From Rossellomorea aquimaris (GTDB lineage Bacteria > Bacillota > Bacilli > Bacillales > Bacillaceae_B): a stretch of 64,000 nucleotides of DNA. Below are positions 1-8,225 of this stretch, in pieces. Below the pieces are notes generated by a model that saw only the letters and a program-made list of their open reading frames with translations, was not told the DNA's origin and did not search any database. The stretch spans positions 310,001 to 374,000 of the forward strand of contig NZ_VTEX01000005.1 in NCBI RefSeq assembly GCF_008180865.1. The letters run 5' to 3'. The translations under genes were made by a program, and so were the position numbers. The stretch's first letter is position 1, and each line of letters opens with the position of its first letter.

Positions 1-497
1 TGAAGATCGGCTCCTACGTATGCAAGTTTGATCAATACTTCATCAATTTCAACCCCGATGGATTGTGTTTCTTTTCCTGGCATTTGATTCAATACCGTCG
101 TCAGGAGGTTTCCTGTTCCGATCGCCGGATCCAGGATGGTTAGTTTGTCCATGCCCCGGGTGAATTTATTGACTAAGTAGCTGATAAATAAGCCAAGTGA
201 GTCAGGTGTCATCTGATGATTCGGCTGTACGTTTTCTTTCATTCCTTTTAGTATCGCAAATTGAAAGGCTTTACGGATATTTTCATTCTCCAGCTGAGAA
301 AGTGTCACTTCATCGTACTTTTTGTTCAAACGTTTCTTGGTCAGTTCACTTACTTCTTCTTGCAGGACGTCACCCTGAAATAGGTTTTCCCCTGTTTCGG
401 CAACGGCTTCTAAATAGCTGCATGCTAATTCCTCTTGCAGCAGTGTAGCAGTTTCATCGATTATTCCAAATAATGATTCGACTGGCGAATTAATCAT
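1..497 (-). CDS. ytxK: YtxK-like class I SAM-dependent methyltransferase (N-terminal part; runs off the window)
   Basis: Open frame on the minus strand from an ATG at 497 to the window edge, about 165 residues. It is preceded by a GGAATGAG ribosome-binding sequence. The visible part starts MINSPVESLFGIIDETATLL, then a helical region, then the SAM-binding motif DPAIGTGNLLTTVL near residues 122-135 and an acidic strand end (GVEIDE) that would hold the SAM ribose. This matches the N6-adenine DNA methylase-like family, of which B. subtilis YtxK, next to tpx, is a member. The catalytic NPPY motif would lie beyond the window, so DNA-methylating activity cannot be judged here. Confidence 0.85.
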   Translation of the reverse strand, partial: MINSPVESLFGIIDETATLLQEELACSYLEAVAETGENLFQGDVLQEEVSELTKKRLNKKYDEVTLSQLENENIRKAFQFAILKGMKENVQPNHQMTPDSLGLFISYLVNKFTRGMDKLTILDPAIGTGNLLTTVLNQMPGKETQSIGVEIDEVLIKLAYVGADL

Positions 498-558
498 CGG
501 CACTCATTCCTTTATCACAATTTCATTCATCTATTTTACCTCTGTCCATAACGTTTGT

Positions 559-597
559 AAAAAAAACAATGCTGACCATGGAAAGTCAGGTCAGCAT
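559..597 (-). terminator. Rho-independent terminator of tpx
   Basis: Nine-base stem ATGCTGACC/GGTCAGCAT (569-577 with 589-597), followed on the minus strand by a T-run (559-567). It lies just past the tpx stop and separates it from ytxK. Confidence 0.85.
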
Positions 598-625
598 GTC
601 TAAGCATTGTTCAGTTGGGACGGAA

Positions 626-1126
626 TTATTTAGCATTCTTCACTGCTTCAACGGCAGCGTCATAATCCGGGTGGTTCGTTGCTTCGCTTACATATTCCAC
701 ATATGTCACTTCATCGTTGCTGTTTACCACGAACACAGCACGTGCAAGCAGACGAAGCTCTTGGATGTGTACGCCGAATGCTTCACCGAAAGAAAGATCG
801 CGGTGATCGGAAAGCGTTTGAACGTTTTCGATACCGTTTGCTCCACACCAGCGCTTTTGAGCGAATGGAAGATCCACGGAAATCGTCAATACTTCTACAT
901 TATCAAACTTGGTTGCTTCTTCATTGAATTTTCTTGTTTGTGCATCACAAACACCTGTATCGATGGAAGGAACGACACTGATCAAACGCACCTTGCCTTT
1001 GGAATCATTCAGTGTGACTTCCGATAAATCATTAGCTAATACTGTGAAGTTAGGAGCTTTGTCCCCTACTTTTACCTCATTACCTAATAGAGTGACAGGG
1101 TTATTCTTAAATGTAATGTTTGCCAT
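626..1126 (-). CDS. tpx: Thiol peroxidase Tpx (2-Cys peroxiredoxin)
   Basis: A 166-residue cytoplasmic peroxidase that reduces hydrogen peroxide and organic hydroperoxides, recycled by thioredoxin. The start is the ATG at 1126 ([10 protein letters not shown]), seven bases after GGAGGAAC; the frame stays open upstream but that part has no family similarity. The peroxidatic cysteine is Cys60 in the motif PSIDTGVC and the resolving cysteine is Cys94 in KRWCGANG, the arrangement of atypical 2-Cys Tpx proteins. Length equals that of the B. subtilis protein within one residue. It is transcribed alone, with a promoter upstream and a terminator downstream. Confidence 0.96.
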   Translation of the reverse strand: MANITFKNNPVTLLGNEVKVGDKAPNFTVLANDLSEVTLNDSKGKVRLISVVPSIDTGVCDAQTRKFNEEATKFDNVEVLTISVDLPFAQKRWCGANGIENVQTLSDHRDLSFGEAFGVHIQELRLLARAVFVVNSNDEVTYVEYVSEATNHPDYDAAVEAVKNAK

Positions 1127-1159
1127 TATTTGTTCCTCCTCCATAATAATATGTACATG

Positions 1160-1188
1160 TTTATAGTACAGAAAAACGATACGGTAAA
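1160..1188 (-). promoter_or_regulatory. Candidate SigA promoter of tpx
   Basis: On the minus strand a -35-like TTTACC (1183-1188) is followed after 17 bases by a -10-like TATAAA (1160-1165), about 34 bases upstream of the tpx start codon. Found by pattern only. Confidence 0.5.
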
Positions 1189-1210
1189 GCAAATAATAGG
1201 GGTTCTTTTC

Positions 1211-1249
1211 AAAAAAAAGATGAGCTCACTCATACTCGAGTAAGCTCTC
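1211..1249 (-). terminator. Terminator of ytfI-ytfJ
   Basis: Stem GAGCTTACTC/GAGTGAGCTC with one mismatch, followed on the minus strand by eight T residues (1211-1218). It lies immediately after the ytfJ stop. Confidence 0.85.
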
Positions 1250-1255
1250 TATCTT

Positions 1256-1738
1256 TTACAGATCAAGTTTTTGATTGTGATTACCCTGACTGTTATTGTC
1301 CTGCTTGTTATCGTCCTTTTTCATCATGCCCTGAATCTTTTCGATGGCACCGGGAGCTAAGTCCAGCAGGCGATCGATCAGATGAGTGCTTTCATCTAAA
1401 TGAAGCATCTTGATTCCTTTTGAACTAACGATCAAGAAAGCGATCGGGGTGATGGAGACACCGCCCCCGCTACCTCCACCGAATGGCTGCTGCTTCTGGG
1501 ATGATTGATTGCTTCCGCTATCTCCGCCTTTTCCGCCACCATCATCTTTTCCTTTACCACCATCAAGGATGAATTCACTTCCGCCTGCAGCAAATCCAAA
1601 GCCAACCTTTGATACTGTCAGGATGACACTTCCATCGGGTGTTTCAACGGGATCACCGATAATCGTATTCACATCGATCATTTCTTTTAAATTTTCCATT
1701 GCCGTGGTCATTAGACCTTCAATAGGATGTTCTGACAT
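1256..1738 (-). CDS. ytfJ: Sporulation protein YtfJ (GerW family)
   Basis: 160 residues. It begins MSEHPIEGLMTTAMENLKEM and contains the GerW family block IIGDPVETPDGSVI, then a glycine/serine-rich linker (roughly residues 58-95) and the hydrophobic segment VSITPIAFLIVSSKGIKML. B. subtilis YtfJ/GerW is a forespore protein affecting germination. The Gly/Asp/Ser/Gln-rich linker looks a little longer than I recall for B. subtilis. AAGGAGGT stands seven bases before the ATG. It lies 15 bp downstream of ytfI and probably shares its transcript. The biochemical role of the family is unknown. Confidence 0.93.
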   Translation of the reverse strand: MSEHPIEGLMTTAMENLKEMIDVNTIIGDPVETPDGSVILTVSKVGFGFAAGGSEFILDGGKGKDDGGGKGGDSGSNQSSQKQQPFGGGSGGGVSITPIAFLIVSSKGIKMLHLDESTHLIDRLLDLAPGAIEKIQGMMKKDDNKQDNNSQGNHNQKLDL

Positions 1739-1753
1739 GTAAAGACCTCCTTA

Positions 1754-2464
1754 TTAAACTGAATGTTTTTCTCCAGAAAGTGTGGAAAGGGGCTTTGTCT
1801 TGAACTTAGCCATACCGCCTCTCCAGTACCGAAGTATCTTGAAACCTACTAGGATAGCATTCCCTATGCGAAACTGGATAATACATGAAAATTGCGTTTG
1901 GATCACAGCATGCTGGAACGTCGGAGTCACCTCTATGACGGGCATGGACTGAAGGCGCATATAACCGCTCAGAATCCCGATGATACTCCCTTTCATCCCC
2001 CAGATTGTCCCTGTCAACGTCCCTGTTGAAGCTGCATCGCCAGTGCCGAATAACGTTTTCCAATGCACATGATCCAGTTTGACTTTCTTGAGAAACGACC
2101 TGATGATTCTGTGAAGTGACTGGACATGTATGATGAGCTGCTTCGTATCATTCAAACTATCTATAAAATCATTTGGAGTGATTTTCTTTTTAGAAACTTT
2201 TTTATTTGATGGATTGCTTTCATTGCCTTTTTTCTTTTCTTCCTCATACACGATATTCGGACCATCATCATCGAGTTTGACTAACGGGATATCGATTGTA
2301 TATTTTAGCAAGCCAAACCATGCCCTCAGCTTCACCTTGAAATGGTCATTATCATTTCCGTGGTACAACGTGAGAGTAACAGTAAGCTTCGTAATAATCA
2401 GAAGAAATAAGATCAACAAGATAAGTGCCATAACGATTAGTAAAGTCCAAATCCACCAACTCAT
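1754..2464 (-). CDS. ytfI: DUF2953 membrane-anchored protein YtfI
   Basis: 236 residues. The N-terminus is one strong transmembrane segment (about residues 3-26, rich in I/L/V), followed by a soluble region with the DUF2953 pattern LRAWFGLLKYTIDIP and, in the C-terminal half, GTGDAASTGTLTGTIWGMKG. A lysine- and asparagine-rich insert lies near residues 75-95. It is first in a two-gene unit with ytfJ, as in B. subtilis, suggesting a spore-related role, but no activity is known for the family. The start is the ATG at 2464, preceded by a GGGTGTG sequence. Confidence 0.85.
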   Translation of the reverse strand: MSWWIWTLLIVMALILLILFLLIITKLTVTLTLYHGNDNDHFKVKLRAWFGLLKYTIDIPLVKLDDDGPNIVYEEEKKKGNESNPSNKKVSKKKITPNDFIDSLNDTKQLIIHVQSLHRIIRSFLKKVKLDHVHWKTLFGTGDAASTGTLTGTIWGMKGSIIGILSGYMRLQSMPVIEVTPTFQHAVIQTQFSCIIQFRIGNAILVGFKILRYWRGGMAKFKTKPLSTLSGEKHSV

Positions 2465-2604
2465 ATTTTCACACCCTTCAACCTCTTATTATGGCCTTTG
2501 CCTGGGAAATTAAACTAGGGAGGAGAGATTTTGTATGGGGAAAAGAGAAATATTTGAAGAATATTGCGGCACTTGAGGGGAATCTGAACGTCTGCTTTTT
2601 AATA

Positions 2605-2728
2605 ATTGCGTCGTTTCCCATTGGAATTGCGTCGTATTTTCATTTATTGCGTCTTTTCCAGCGTTATTGCGTCGTTTTTCAATTAATTGCGTCATTTTTA
2701 ACGGTTATTGCGTCGTTTTACATTTAAT
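2605..2728. repeat. Phased short-repeat cluster, core ATTGCGTC, six units
   Basis: The word ATTGCGTC (usually followed by GTTTT or a variant) starts at 2605, 2626, 2646, 2666, 2686 and 2707, i.e. spacings of 21, 20, 20, 20 and 21 bp. The bases between cores are AT-rich and not conserved. The cluster fills most of the gap between the yteJ terminator and the ytfI start. The period is not a multiple of three, so it is unlikely to be coding. Confidence 0.9.
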
Positions 2729-2753
2729 GTAAAACCGAAATACTTCTCTCAAT

Positions 2754-2788
2754 TAAAAAAAACCAAACCCATATAAACAGGTTTGGTT
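2754..2788 (-). terminator. Terminator of sppA-yteJ
   Basis: Perfect nine-base stem AACCAAACC/GGTTTGGTT (2761-2769 with 2780-2788), followed on the minus strand by a T-run. Confidence 0.88.
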
Positions 2789-2804
2789 TCAAAACAACAA
2801 TTAT

Positions 2805-3356
2805 TTAAAGAGCAGGCTTAAACTCCAGCTGCTTCTTTTCCTGAACAACCGTAGTATCAGCGAACAGATCATGTATTCCTTGTTTTTTATTCGTAAAGGC
2901 TACAACCACGTAGAGAATAAAGATCGTGGTAGAGATAAATCGGCCGATCAGCTCTCTAAATATAATCGTTCCCCACGAAGGCTTCCTTCCTTTTAAATCG
3001 ATGACCCTAATGCCAAACACCATTTTCCCGATCGTTTGGCTGAAGTATTTCGTCATCAAAATAAAGTAGCCATAGAAGACGATACTCGTTAATATTGAAA
3101 TCGGTGCAAACATGGAGCCTTCTGAAAGTGAAATATCCAATAGTTTAAAGACTGGATTCACTACTAATCGTGTAATGCTGCCAATCACGATTAGGTCCAG
3201 TAAGTACGCCCAGAACCTTATCCAAAATCCTGCTAAGTAATGTCCATCGTGATTCACGGGCCTTGATTGATCAGGAGAAGGGGAATCGATTTCGATCCGC
3301 TCCCGCTCTTCATCATGTAGTACAGAACGATCTTGTGTGTCACTCACTTCTTTCAC
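2805..3356 (-). CDS. yteJ: RDD family membrane protein YteJ
   Basis: 183 residues. After a hydrophilic N-terminus comes the RDD-family signature AGFWIRFWAYLLDLIVIGSI, with the conserved Arg and Asp residues in the first membrane helix, then two further membrane segments (FAPISILTSIVFYGYFIL and STTIFILYVVVAF). RDD proteins are small integral membrane proteins of mostly unknown role; some act in ion or sodium transport. The gene starts five bases after sppA ends, so the two are co-transcribed, as in B. subtilis. A terminator follows. Confidence 0.88.
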   Translation of the reverse strand: MKEVSDTQDRSVLHDEERERIEIDSPSPDQSRPVNHDGHYLAGFWIRFWAYLLDLIVIGSITRLVVNPVFKLLDISLSEGSMFAPISILTSIVFYGYFILMTKYFSQTIGKMVFGIRVIDLKGRKPSWGTIIFRELIGRFISTTIFILYVVVAFTNKKQGIHDLFADTTVVQEKKQLEFKPAL

Positions 3357-3361
3357 CTTCC

Positions 3362-4372
3362 TTATTCAGAGTATAGATACATTAATCGCGGAGAATTCGG
3401 CTTAGATAGCAGCTTCATTAATGCCGCTGCTTCCATGTCCTGCCCTATCATTTTCTTTGCACCCATACTGAAGAATTCGGAGAAAGGATCGCCTGCAGTA
3501 TATTCAAATACTTGAGCACCTTTTAACTTATAATCTTTCTTCATGGCTTCAATGGTATCCTCTACATAGCCGAATTCGTCAATCAGATTGACTTCTTTGG
3601 CCTGGATTCCATCATATACTCTTCCGTCTGCGATTTTCTTGACCTCTGCTTCTGACATATCACGGCCACTTGCGATGACATCGACGAAGCCTTCATAGGA
3701 ATTATCGATCATGGATTGAAGAATCTTTCTCTCTTCTTCCGTCATTTCACGTGTCGGGCTCATGATGTCTTTGTACGGTCCGCTCTTGATGGTCACGAAA
3801 TCGACTCCATATTTCTCTGCGAGTTCCGAATAGTTGATGCTTTGCATGATGACACCGAGTGAACCGGTCAGTGTTTCTTTGCTGGCGAATATTTTCGTAG
3901 CCGGTGCAGATATGTAGTAACCTCCGGAAGCTGCCGTGCCCCCCATCGATACATAAATCGGCTTTTTCGCTTTATCCATGATTTCTACAAGCTTCGAATG
4001 GATCTGAGCACTCTCCACTACGCCGCCACCAGGGGAATTCACTTTTAAAATAATCCCTTTGACAGATTTATCTTTTTGAACCGCATCCAGCTTATCCATA
4101 AAGAGTTCATGGTTGTATCCCGGGCTTTCAAATAGAGAATTAGCGCCACCCGTATCCTGAATGACACCCTCTACTTCCAAAACAGCGATCCGTTTCTGGG
4201 CATTCCCCTCATCAATCACTTCTTCTGAAAAAGGGTTGTCTGTTGCGCCAAGCATGTCTTCAAAGGCTTTATTAAAATCACCGGTCGCCGCAGATGTAGC
4301 GAAATTGACTAAAATAGAAACAAAGAATAACCCAACAGCAATCCCTAATGCCGTCCATCTTTTTGCATTCAT
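3362..4372 (-). CDS. sppA: Signal peptide peptidase SppA
   Basis: 336-residue membrane-anchored serine protease of the S49 family that degrades released signal peptides; B. subtilis SppA also affects lantibiotic resistance. Residues 7-28 form the N-terminal membrane anchor. The nucleophile is Ser149 in GGTAASGGYYIS and the general base is Lys201 in SGPYKDIMSPTR, each two residues beyond the B. subtilis Ser147/Lys199 pair. The conserved GIILKVNSPGGGVVES block precedes them. GGGAGG stands upstream of the ATG. It is first gene of the sppA-yteJ operon. Confidence 0.96.
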   Translation of the reverse strand: MNAKRWTALGIAVGLFFVSILVNFATSAATGDFNKAFEDMLGATDNPFSEEVIDEGNAQKRIAVLEVEGVIQDTGGANSLFESPGYNHELFMDKLDAVQKDKSVKGIILKVNSPGGGVVESAQIHSKLVEIMDKAKKPIYVSMGGTAASGGYYISAPATKIFASKETLTGSLGVIMQSINYSELAEKYGVDFVTIKSGPYKDIMSPTREMTEEERKILQSMIDNSYEGFVDVIASGRDMSEAEVKKIADGRVYDGIQAKEVNLIDEFGYVEDTIEAMKKDYKLKGAQVFEYTAGDPFSEFFSMGAKKMIGQDMEAAALMKLLSKPNSPRLMYLYSE

Positions 4373-4529
4373 CTTGTATATTCCTCCCTTGTTTACCCTA
4401 TCTTATGTAAGGATATAAATATCATTCTCATGTAAAAACATGATAGAATATTCACTAAGTTAGATTCTAGCAAAATTTCATGGAAATGGGAAAAATTATC
4501 TTATTTTTTATTTCAGGGAGGTACTACAT

Positions 4530-5333
4530 ATGATGAATAACCGTCGAAATATTTATTTCTATGCCTTAAATGAAAAAGGGATGCAAACAAAGCTGGACCG
4601 ATTATACGAGCTTGCCACCCGTTATGATTTCAACATTGTCGATTCTCCAAAGACAGCGAATATCATCGTCAGTATCGGAGGGGATGGAACGTTTCTTCAG
4701 GCCGTCCGCCAAACCGGCTTCAGACAGGATTGCTTGTATGCAGGCATTTCTACAGGTGGCACCCTGAGTATGTATTGCGACTTCCATATTGATGACACAT
4801 CCAAAATGATTGAAGCGATGACAACCGAGCAAATCGAGGTACGCAAATATCCGACCATTGAAATTACCGTCGATAACCAAACCTCCTTCCATTGCCTGAA
4901 TGAATTCAGCATCCGCTCCGGCATCATCAAAACCTTCGTCATGGACGTTTTCATCGATGATAATCATTTCGAAACGTTCCGGGGAGACGGGATGATCATA
5001 GCGACTCCGACGGGAAGTACCGCTTATAATAAATCGGTCAGCGGAGCAGTCGTGGATCCGATGCTGCCTTGCATTCAAGTGAGTGAGATGGCGTCCTTGA
5101 ATAATAACCGCTACCGTACGCTTGGGTCTTCCTTCATTCTTAGCGATAAGCGCCGCCTGGTTCTTAAGATCGTTCAGGACGGTAATGACTACCCTGCAAT
5201 GGGGATGGACAATGAGGCCCTTAGCATTCAACACGTAGAAAAAGTCGAAGCGAAGTTAAGCGATAAAATCATTAAAACCGTGAAATTGAAGGATAATTCG
5301 TTCTGGGAGAAAGTGAAGCGTTCGTTCTTATAA
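4530..5333 (+). CDS. nadK: NAD kinase (second paralogue, NadK2/YtdI type)
   Basis: 267-residue cytoplasmic enzyme that phosphorylates NAD to NADP with ATP or polyphosphate. The GGDG motif is visible in IVSIGGDGTFLQAV, the NE motif in FHCLNEFSIRSG, and the third family block in GDGMIIATPTGSTAYNKSV. Length equals that of B. subtilis NadK2 (267), located beside sppA there too. Two ATG codons are adjacent (4530, 4533); GGGAGGT lies seven bases before the first. It is divergent from sppA. A weak hairpin follows directly after the stop (about 5334-5372), ahead of a strong bidirectional terminator. Confidence 0.95.
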   Translation: MMNNRRNIYFYALNEKGMQTKLDRLYELATRYDFNIVDSPKTANIIVSIGGDGTFLQAVRQTGFRQDCLYAGISTGGTLSMYCDFHIDDTSKMIEAMTTEQIEVRKYPTIEITVDNQTSFHCLNEFSIRSGIIKTFVMDVFIDDNHFETFRGDGMIIATPTGSTAYNKSVSGAVVDPMLPCIQVSEMASLNNNRYRTLGSSFILSDKRRLVLKIVQDGNDYPAMGMDNEALSIQHVEKVEAKLSDKIIKTVKLKDNSFWEKVKRSFL

Positions 5334-5377
5334 AAAAATGGTTCCGAATGGGTATCAGAACCCCATTTTCCTCTCTG

Positions 5378-5440
5378 TTGTGCCAAAACCAGCCAAACTT
5401 GTGCCACTTTCCCCGTTTGTTGTTCCAAATTGTGAACAAA
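5378..5440. repeat. Phased short-repeat cluster, core TTGTGCC, three units
   Basis: TTGTGCC starts at 5378 and 5399 and its variant TTGTTCC at 5420, exactly 21 bp apart. The last unit runs into CCAAATTGTGAACA, a tail also found at the end of the cluster at 20720-20803. It lies between the convergent genes nadK and rarD, upstream of their shared terminator. Confidence 0.75.
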
Positions 5441-5460
5441 ACCAAGGTCCGTCCCTATAC

Positions 5461-5489
5461 AAAAAGCTCCAGCACATGCTGGAGCTTTT
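5461..5489. terminator. Bidirectional terminator between nadK and rarD
   Basis: Perfect stem AAAAGCTCCAGCA/TGCTGGAGCTTTT with a two-base loop, A-run on one side and T-run on the other, placed between two converging genes. Confidence 0.92.
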
Positions 5490-5498
5490 CGCATTTTA

Positions 5499-6416
5499 TC
5501 AAGCGGATAATCTCGCTTCCCGTCTTCGCTTTCGGGCGTATTGCACTCTTGAAGCTGTGAAGATGGTTAAGGCGAGCCATATGAACATAAACGAAATGAG
5601 ATGGGTGAATGAGAATGTTTCGTTATAGACCCATATGCCGAGAATCAATGTGAGGGTCGGTGCAATGTATTGCAGGAATCCGACCATATAAAGCGGGATT
5701 TGTTGAGCACCCTTTGAAAAGAACAATAAAGGGATGGCGGTTACCGCCCCCGCACCCATCAATAAGAGGTCCGTCCCTAACGATACATGGAATAGGGACA
5801 TGGAACCTTCATTGTACATGTAGCCCAGGTAGAGTAGGGACACTGGAGCGATGGTCAGGGTTTCCAGGGTCAGGCCGATGGATGATTCGACTTGGATGAG
5901 CTTTTTGGCTAATCCGTATAACCCGAAAGAGAATGCAAGACCGATAGCGATCCATGGGAAATCACCGTAGGAAATCGTGAGAATCAGAACCCCGATCGCG
6001 GCCAAACCAAATGAGACCATTTGAGCTTTTGACAAGCTTTCCTTCAGGATAAATACCCCTAACAATACGCTCACCAGGGGATTAATATAATACCCCAGGC
6101 TCGCTTCCACCATTTGATTTGTATTCACGGCCCAAATATAAATGAACCAGTTCGTACTGATCAATAAAGAAGCGAGTAGTAATGCAAACAGCTGCTTCTT
6201 TTTCGTAAGAGATGTTTTTAAATATAAGGAAAAGTCCTTCCAGCGTTTACTTACGAATAAAAATAGTAGCATAAACCAAAAGGACCAAAAAATGCGGTTA
6301 GCGAGAATTTCATAGGCGGAAACATGATTCAACCATTTCCAATAGATCGGGAGAATTCCCCATAAAAAATATGAAAAAGCTGTGTAGATGATTCCAGCTT
6401 GATCGTTTTGCTTCAT
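5499..6416 (-). CDS. rarD: RarD-family EamA permease (DMT superfamily)
   Basis: 305 residues, about ten hydrophobic membrane helices, with the RarD signature near the N-terminus (AFSYFLWGILPIYWKWLNHV) and the conserved NRIFWS segment. RarD proteins were named for chloramphenicol sensitivity in Escherichia coli and Pseudomonas, but the transported substrate is unknown. The protein ends in a basic tail (ARKRRREARLSA), cytoplasmic by the positive-inside rule. The ribosome-binding site GGGGGTG lies inside the 3' arm of a hairpin (6423-6483) that also follows the upstream amidohydrolase gene, so translation could depend on which promoter made the transcript. I do not recall this gene at the B. subtilis locus. 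Confidence 0.9.
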   Translation of the reverse strand: MKQNDQAGIIYTAFSYFLWGILPIYWKWLNHVSAYEILANRIFWSFWFMLLFLFVSKRWKDFSLYLKTSLTKKKQLFALLLASLLISTNWFIYIWAVNTNQMVEASLGYYINPLVSVLLGVFILKESLSKAQMVSFGLAAIGVLILTISYGDFPWIAIGLAFSFGLYGLAKKLIQVESSIGLTLETLTIAPVSLLYLGYMYNEGSMSLFHVSLGTDLLLMGAGAVTAIPLLFFSKGAQQIPLYMVGFLQYIAPTLTLILGIWVYNETFSFTHLISFMFIWLALTIFTASRVQYARKRRREARLSA

Positions 6417-6422
6417 AAAAAC

Positions 6423-6483
6423 ACCCCCAAAACTATTTCTATTTCCGAAATATCTCCATTATATCCATGAAAAGTTTTGGGGG
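6423..6483 (-). promoter_or_regulatory. Hairpin overlapping the rarD ribosome-binding site, with a promoter whose -10 lies in its loop
   Basis: On the minus strand CCCCCAAAACT (6473-6483) pairs perfectly with AGTTTTGGGGG (6423-6433). The 3' arm contains the GGGGG of the rarD ribosome-binding site and is followed by TGTTTTTATG, so it also resembles a terminator for the upstream gene. The spacer holds a consensus TATAAT 17 bases after TTGCCC. Transcripts from that promoter would start inside the loop and lack the 5' arm. Confidence 0.6.
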
Positions 6484-6489
6484 CAATGA

Positions 6490-8091
6490 TTATTTATTTT
6501 TTTTATAAACGATGGTCTCGTCTACCACCGTCATAGCTACTACTTTGTTTAACAATTGATCGGCATCCACTTTGAACGGATCGATGTCTAAAACGGTAAA
6601 GTCCGCCGTAAATCCTTCACGTATCTGCCCTCTGTCACTTTCATGGTGACAGGCATAGGCACTTCCCTTTGTAAACAGGGAGAGGGCTTCATACATCGTA
6701 AGCTTTTCTTCAGGGCGATACTCTGTTTTGTCAGGATCCAATGGATTCGTTCTCGTAACCGCCGCATGAATTCCCCAAAGCGGATTAATCGGCTCGATTG
6801 GCGCATCAGATCCACCGGCACATGGGATGCCTTCCTCAAGAAGTGTTTTCCACGCATAGTTATACTGCATGTTTTCCTCTCCAAGTCTCTCGACTACCCA
6901 AGGGAAATCCGACGCAACAAACCTTGGTTGAATATCAAGAATTAACGGAAGATCCTTTATCTTCTCGATCAGCTCTTTACGGAGGATTTGGGCATGAATG
7001 AGTCGATCCCGTCTTCCAAAGTGAGATGGCACTTTCATGATGCTATCGAGTACATTTTCAAAAGCCTGATCTCCAATCGTATGAACGGCAATCGGAAGAT
7101 CATACTTTCTAGCCTTCTTCACAAGTTCAAGGAGTTTTTCGTTTGTATGGATGCTGACTCCGCTTGTGCTTGGGTCATCGGCATATGGATAGCTTAATAG
7201 GGCAGTCCGGCCGCCTAAAGCCCCATCAGCAAAGATCTTCATGGCACCGAATTCAATAAATTGATTGCCGCTGAGGAAATGGTGACCATCTTCCTTCCAA
7301 TCTTCAATCACTTCATGATGAACCAATAGATGAGCCCTGAATTTCTTCTTGCCCTCGGTGATTGTTTGTACAAATGCATCATACGTTTTCTTAAAGTTTC
7401 CATAGTAGCTTAAATCTTCTGTATGTCCACCTACCAGTCCGTGCTCCCAGCAGCTTTCGATTCCTTTCGTCAGGGCACCTACAAGATACTCAGAGGAGAT
7501 GGCCGGTAATGCATCGATCATCAGATCCTGAGCCTTATCCTTTAACAATCCGTTTAATTCACCAGCTTCATCCCTCTCAATCAATCCACCGGAAGGATCG
7601 GGAGTCCCCTCATCGATACCTGCATTTTTTAAAGCGGGTGAATTCACCACCATGGCATGACGGCAAATGCGTTTCAGGAGTACAGGATGATCCGGTAAAA
7701 CTTCATCAATTTCCTGCTTGGTTAAAACCGCCGCATCACTCCAGAGGTTTTCGTTCCAGCCTTCGCCAATGACCCATTCACCTTTCATGAGCCCATTTGC
7801 TTTTTCTTTTATTGCCTCTAATACTTCCTGCTTACTATTCATACTGGAAAGATCCAGCCTCATTAACGTTTCGCCATGCCCGATCAGATGCATGTGACTA
7901 TCGACAAACCCGGGAAACATCACTTTTTGTCCAAGATCTACTTCGGACTCAATCGTGAATTGTTCATTCTTCACCAGGTCTTCAGATGAGCCCACTCCTT
8001 TGATGACCCCATCTTCCGTGTAGACGGCTTCAACGTGATGTCCTTCTTCTTGCATTGTATAAATGATTCCGTTTTTCCATAAAGTGCCCAT
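6490..8091 (-). CDS. ytcJ: Amidohydrolase family 3 metal-dependent hydrolase (YtcJ-like)
   Basis: 533 residues, close to the size of B. subtilis YtcJ at the same locus. Metal-binding motifs of the amidohydrolase superfamily are visible: VDSHMHLIGHG near residue 62, a conserved block with FGAMKIFADGALGGRTA containing the bridging lysine, AVHTIGDQA, LIHAQ, and the terminal Asp in AGGSDAPIEPINPLWG. Family members hydrolyse N-substituted amides or formamides, but no substrate is assigned to YtcJ. There is no signal peptide, so it is cytoplasmic. The stop lies close to the hairpin that precedes rarD. Confidence 0.85.
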   Translation of the reverse strand: MGTLWKNGIIYTMQEEGHHVEAVYTEDGVIKGVGSSEDLVKNEQFTIESEVDLGQKVMFPGFVDSHMHLIGHGETLMRLDLSSMNSKQEVLEAIKEKANGLMKGEWVIGEGWNENLWSDAAVLTKQEIDEVLPDHPVLLKRICRHAMVVNSPALKNAGIDEGTPDPSGGLIERDEAGELNGLLKDKAQDLMIDALPAISSEYLVGALTKGIESCWEHGLVGGHTEDLSYYGNFKKTYDAFVQTITEGKKKFRAHLLVHHEVIEDWKEDGHHFLSGNQFIEFGAMKIFADGALGGRTALLSYPYADDPSTSGVSIHTNEKLLELVKKARKYDLPIAVHTIGDQAFENVLDSIMKVPSHFGRRDRLIHAQILRKELIEKIKDLPLILDIQPRFVASDFPWVVERLGEENMQYNYAWKTLLEEGIPCAGGSDAPIEPINPLWGIHAAVTRTNPLDPDKTEYRPEEKLTMYEALSLFTKGSAYACHHESDRGQIREGFTADFTVLDIDPFKVDADQLLNKVVAMTVVDETIVYKKNK

Positions 8092-8225
8092 GATGTTTAC
8101 CCCTTCTTTACAAAAAAATTCTGTTTTTCAAATGTACCATATTATAGGAGGAATCTGAAAGAGAAAGCTTTTTCATAAGGTTCTTTTCATAAAGATTGTT
8201 GTATTCTAAAATAGTATCTGCGAGG

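Noticed and set aside
569..1027. 152-codon frame antisense to tpx
   Set aside because: It overlaps the tpx terminator and coding region and has no family similarity.
4602..5234. 210-codon open frame antisense to nadK
   Set aside because: It lies fully opposite a conserved NAD kinase gene, has no ribosome-binding site or recognisable domain, and mirrors the codon pattern of the real gene.
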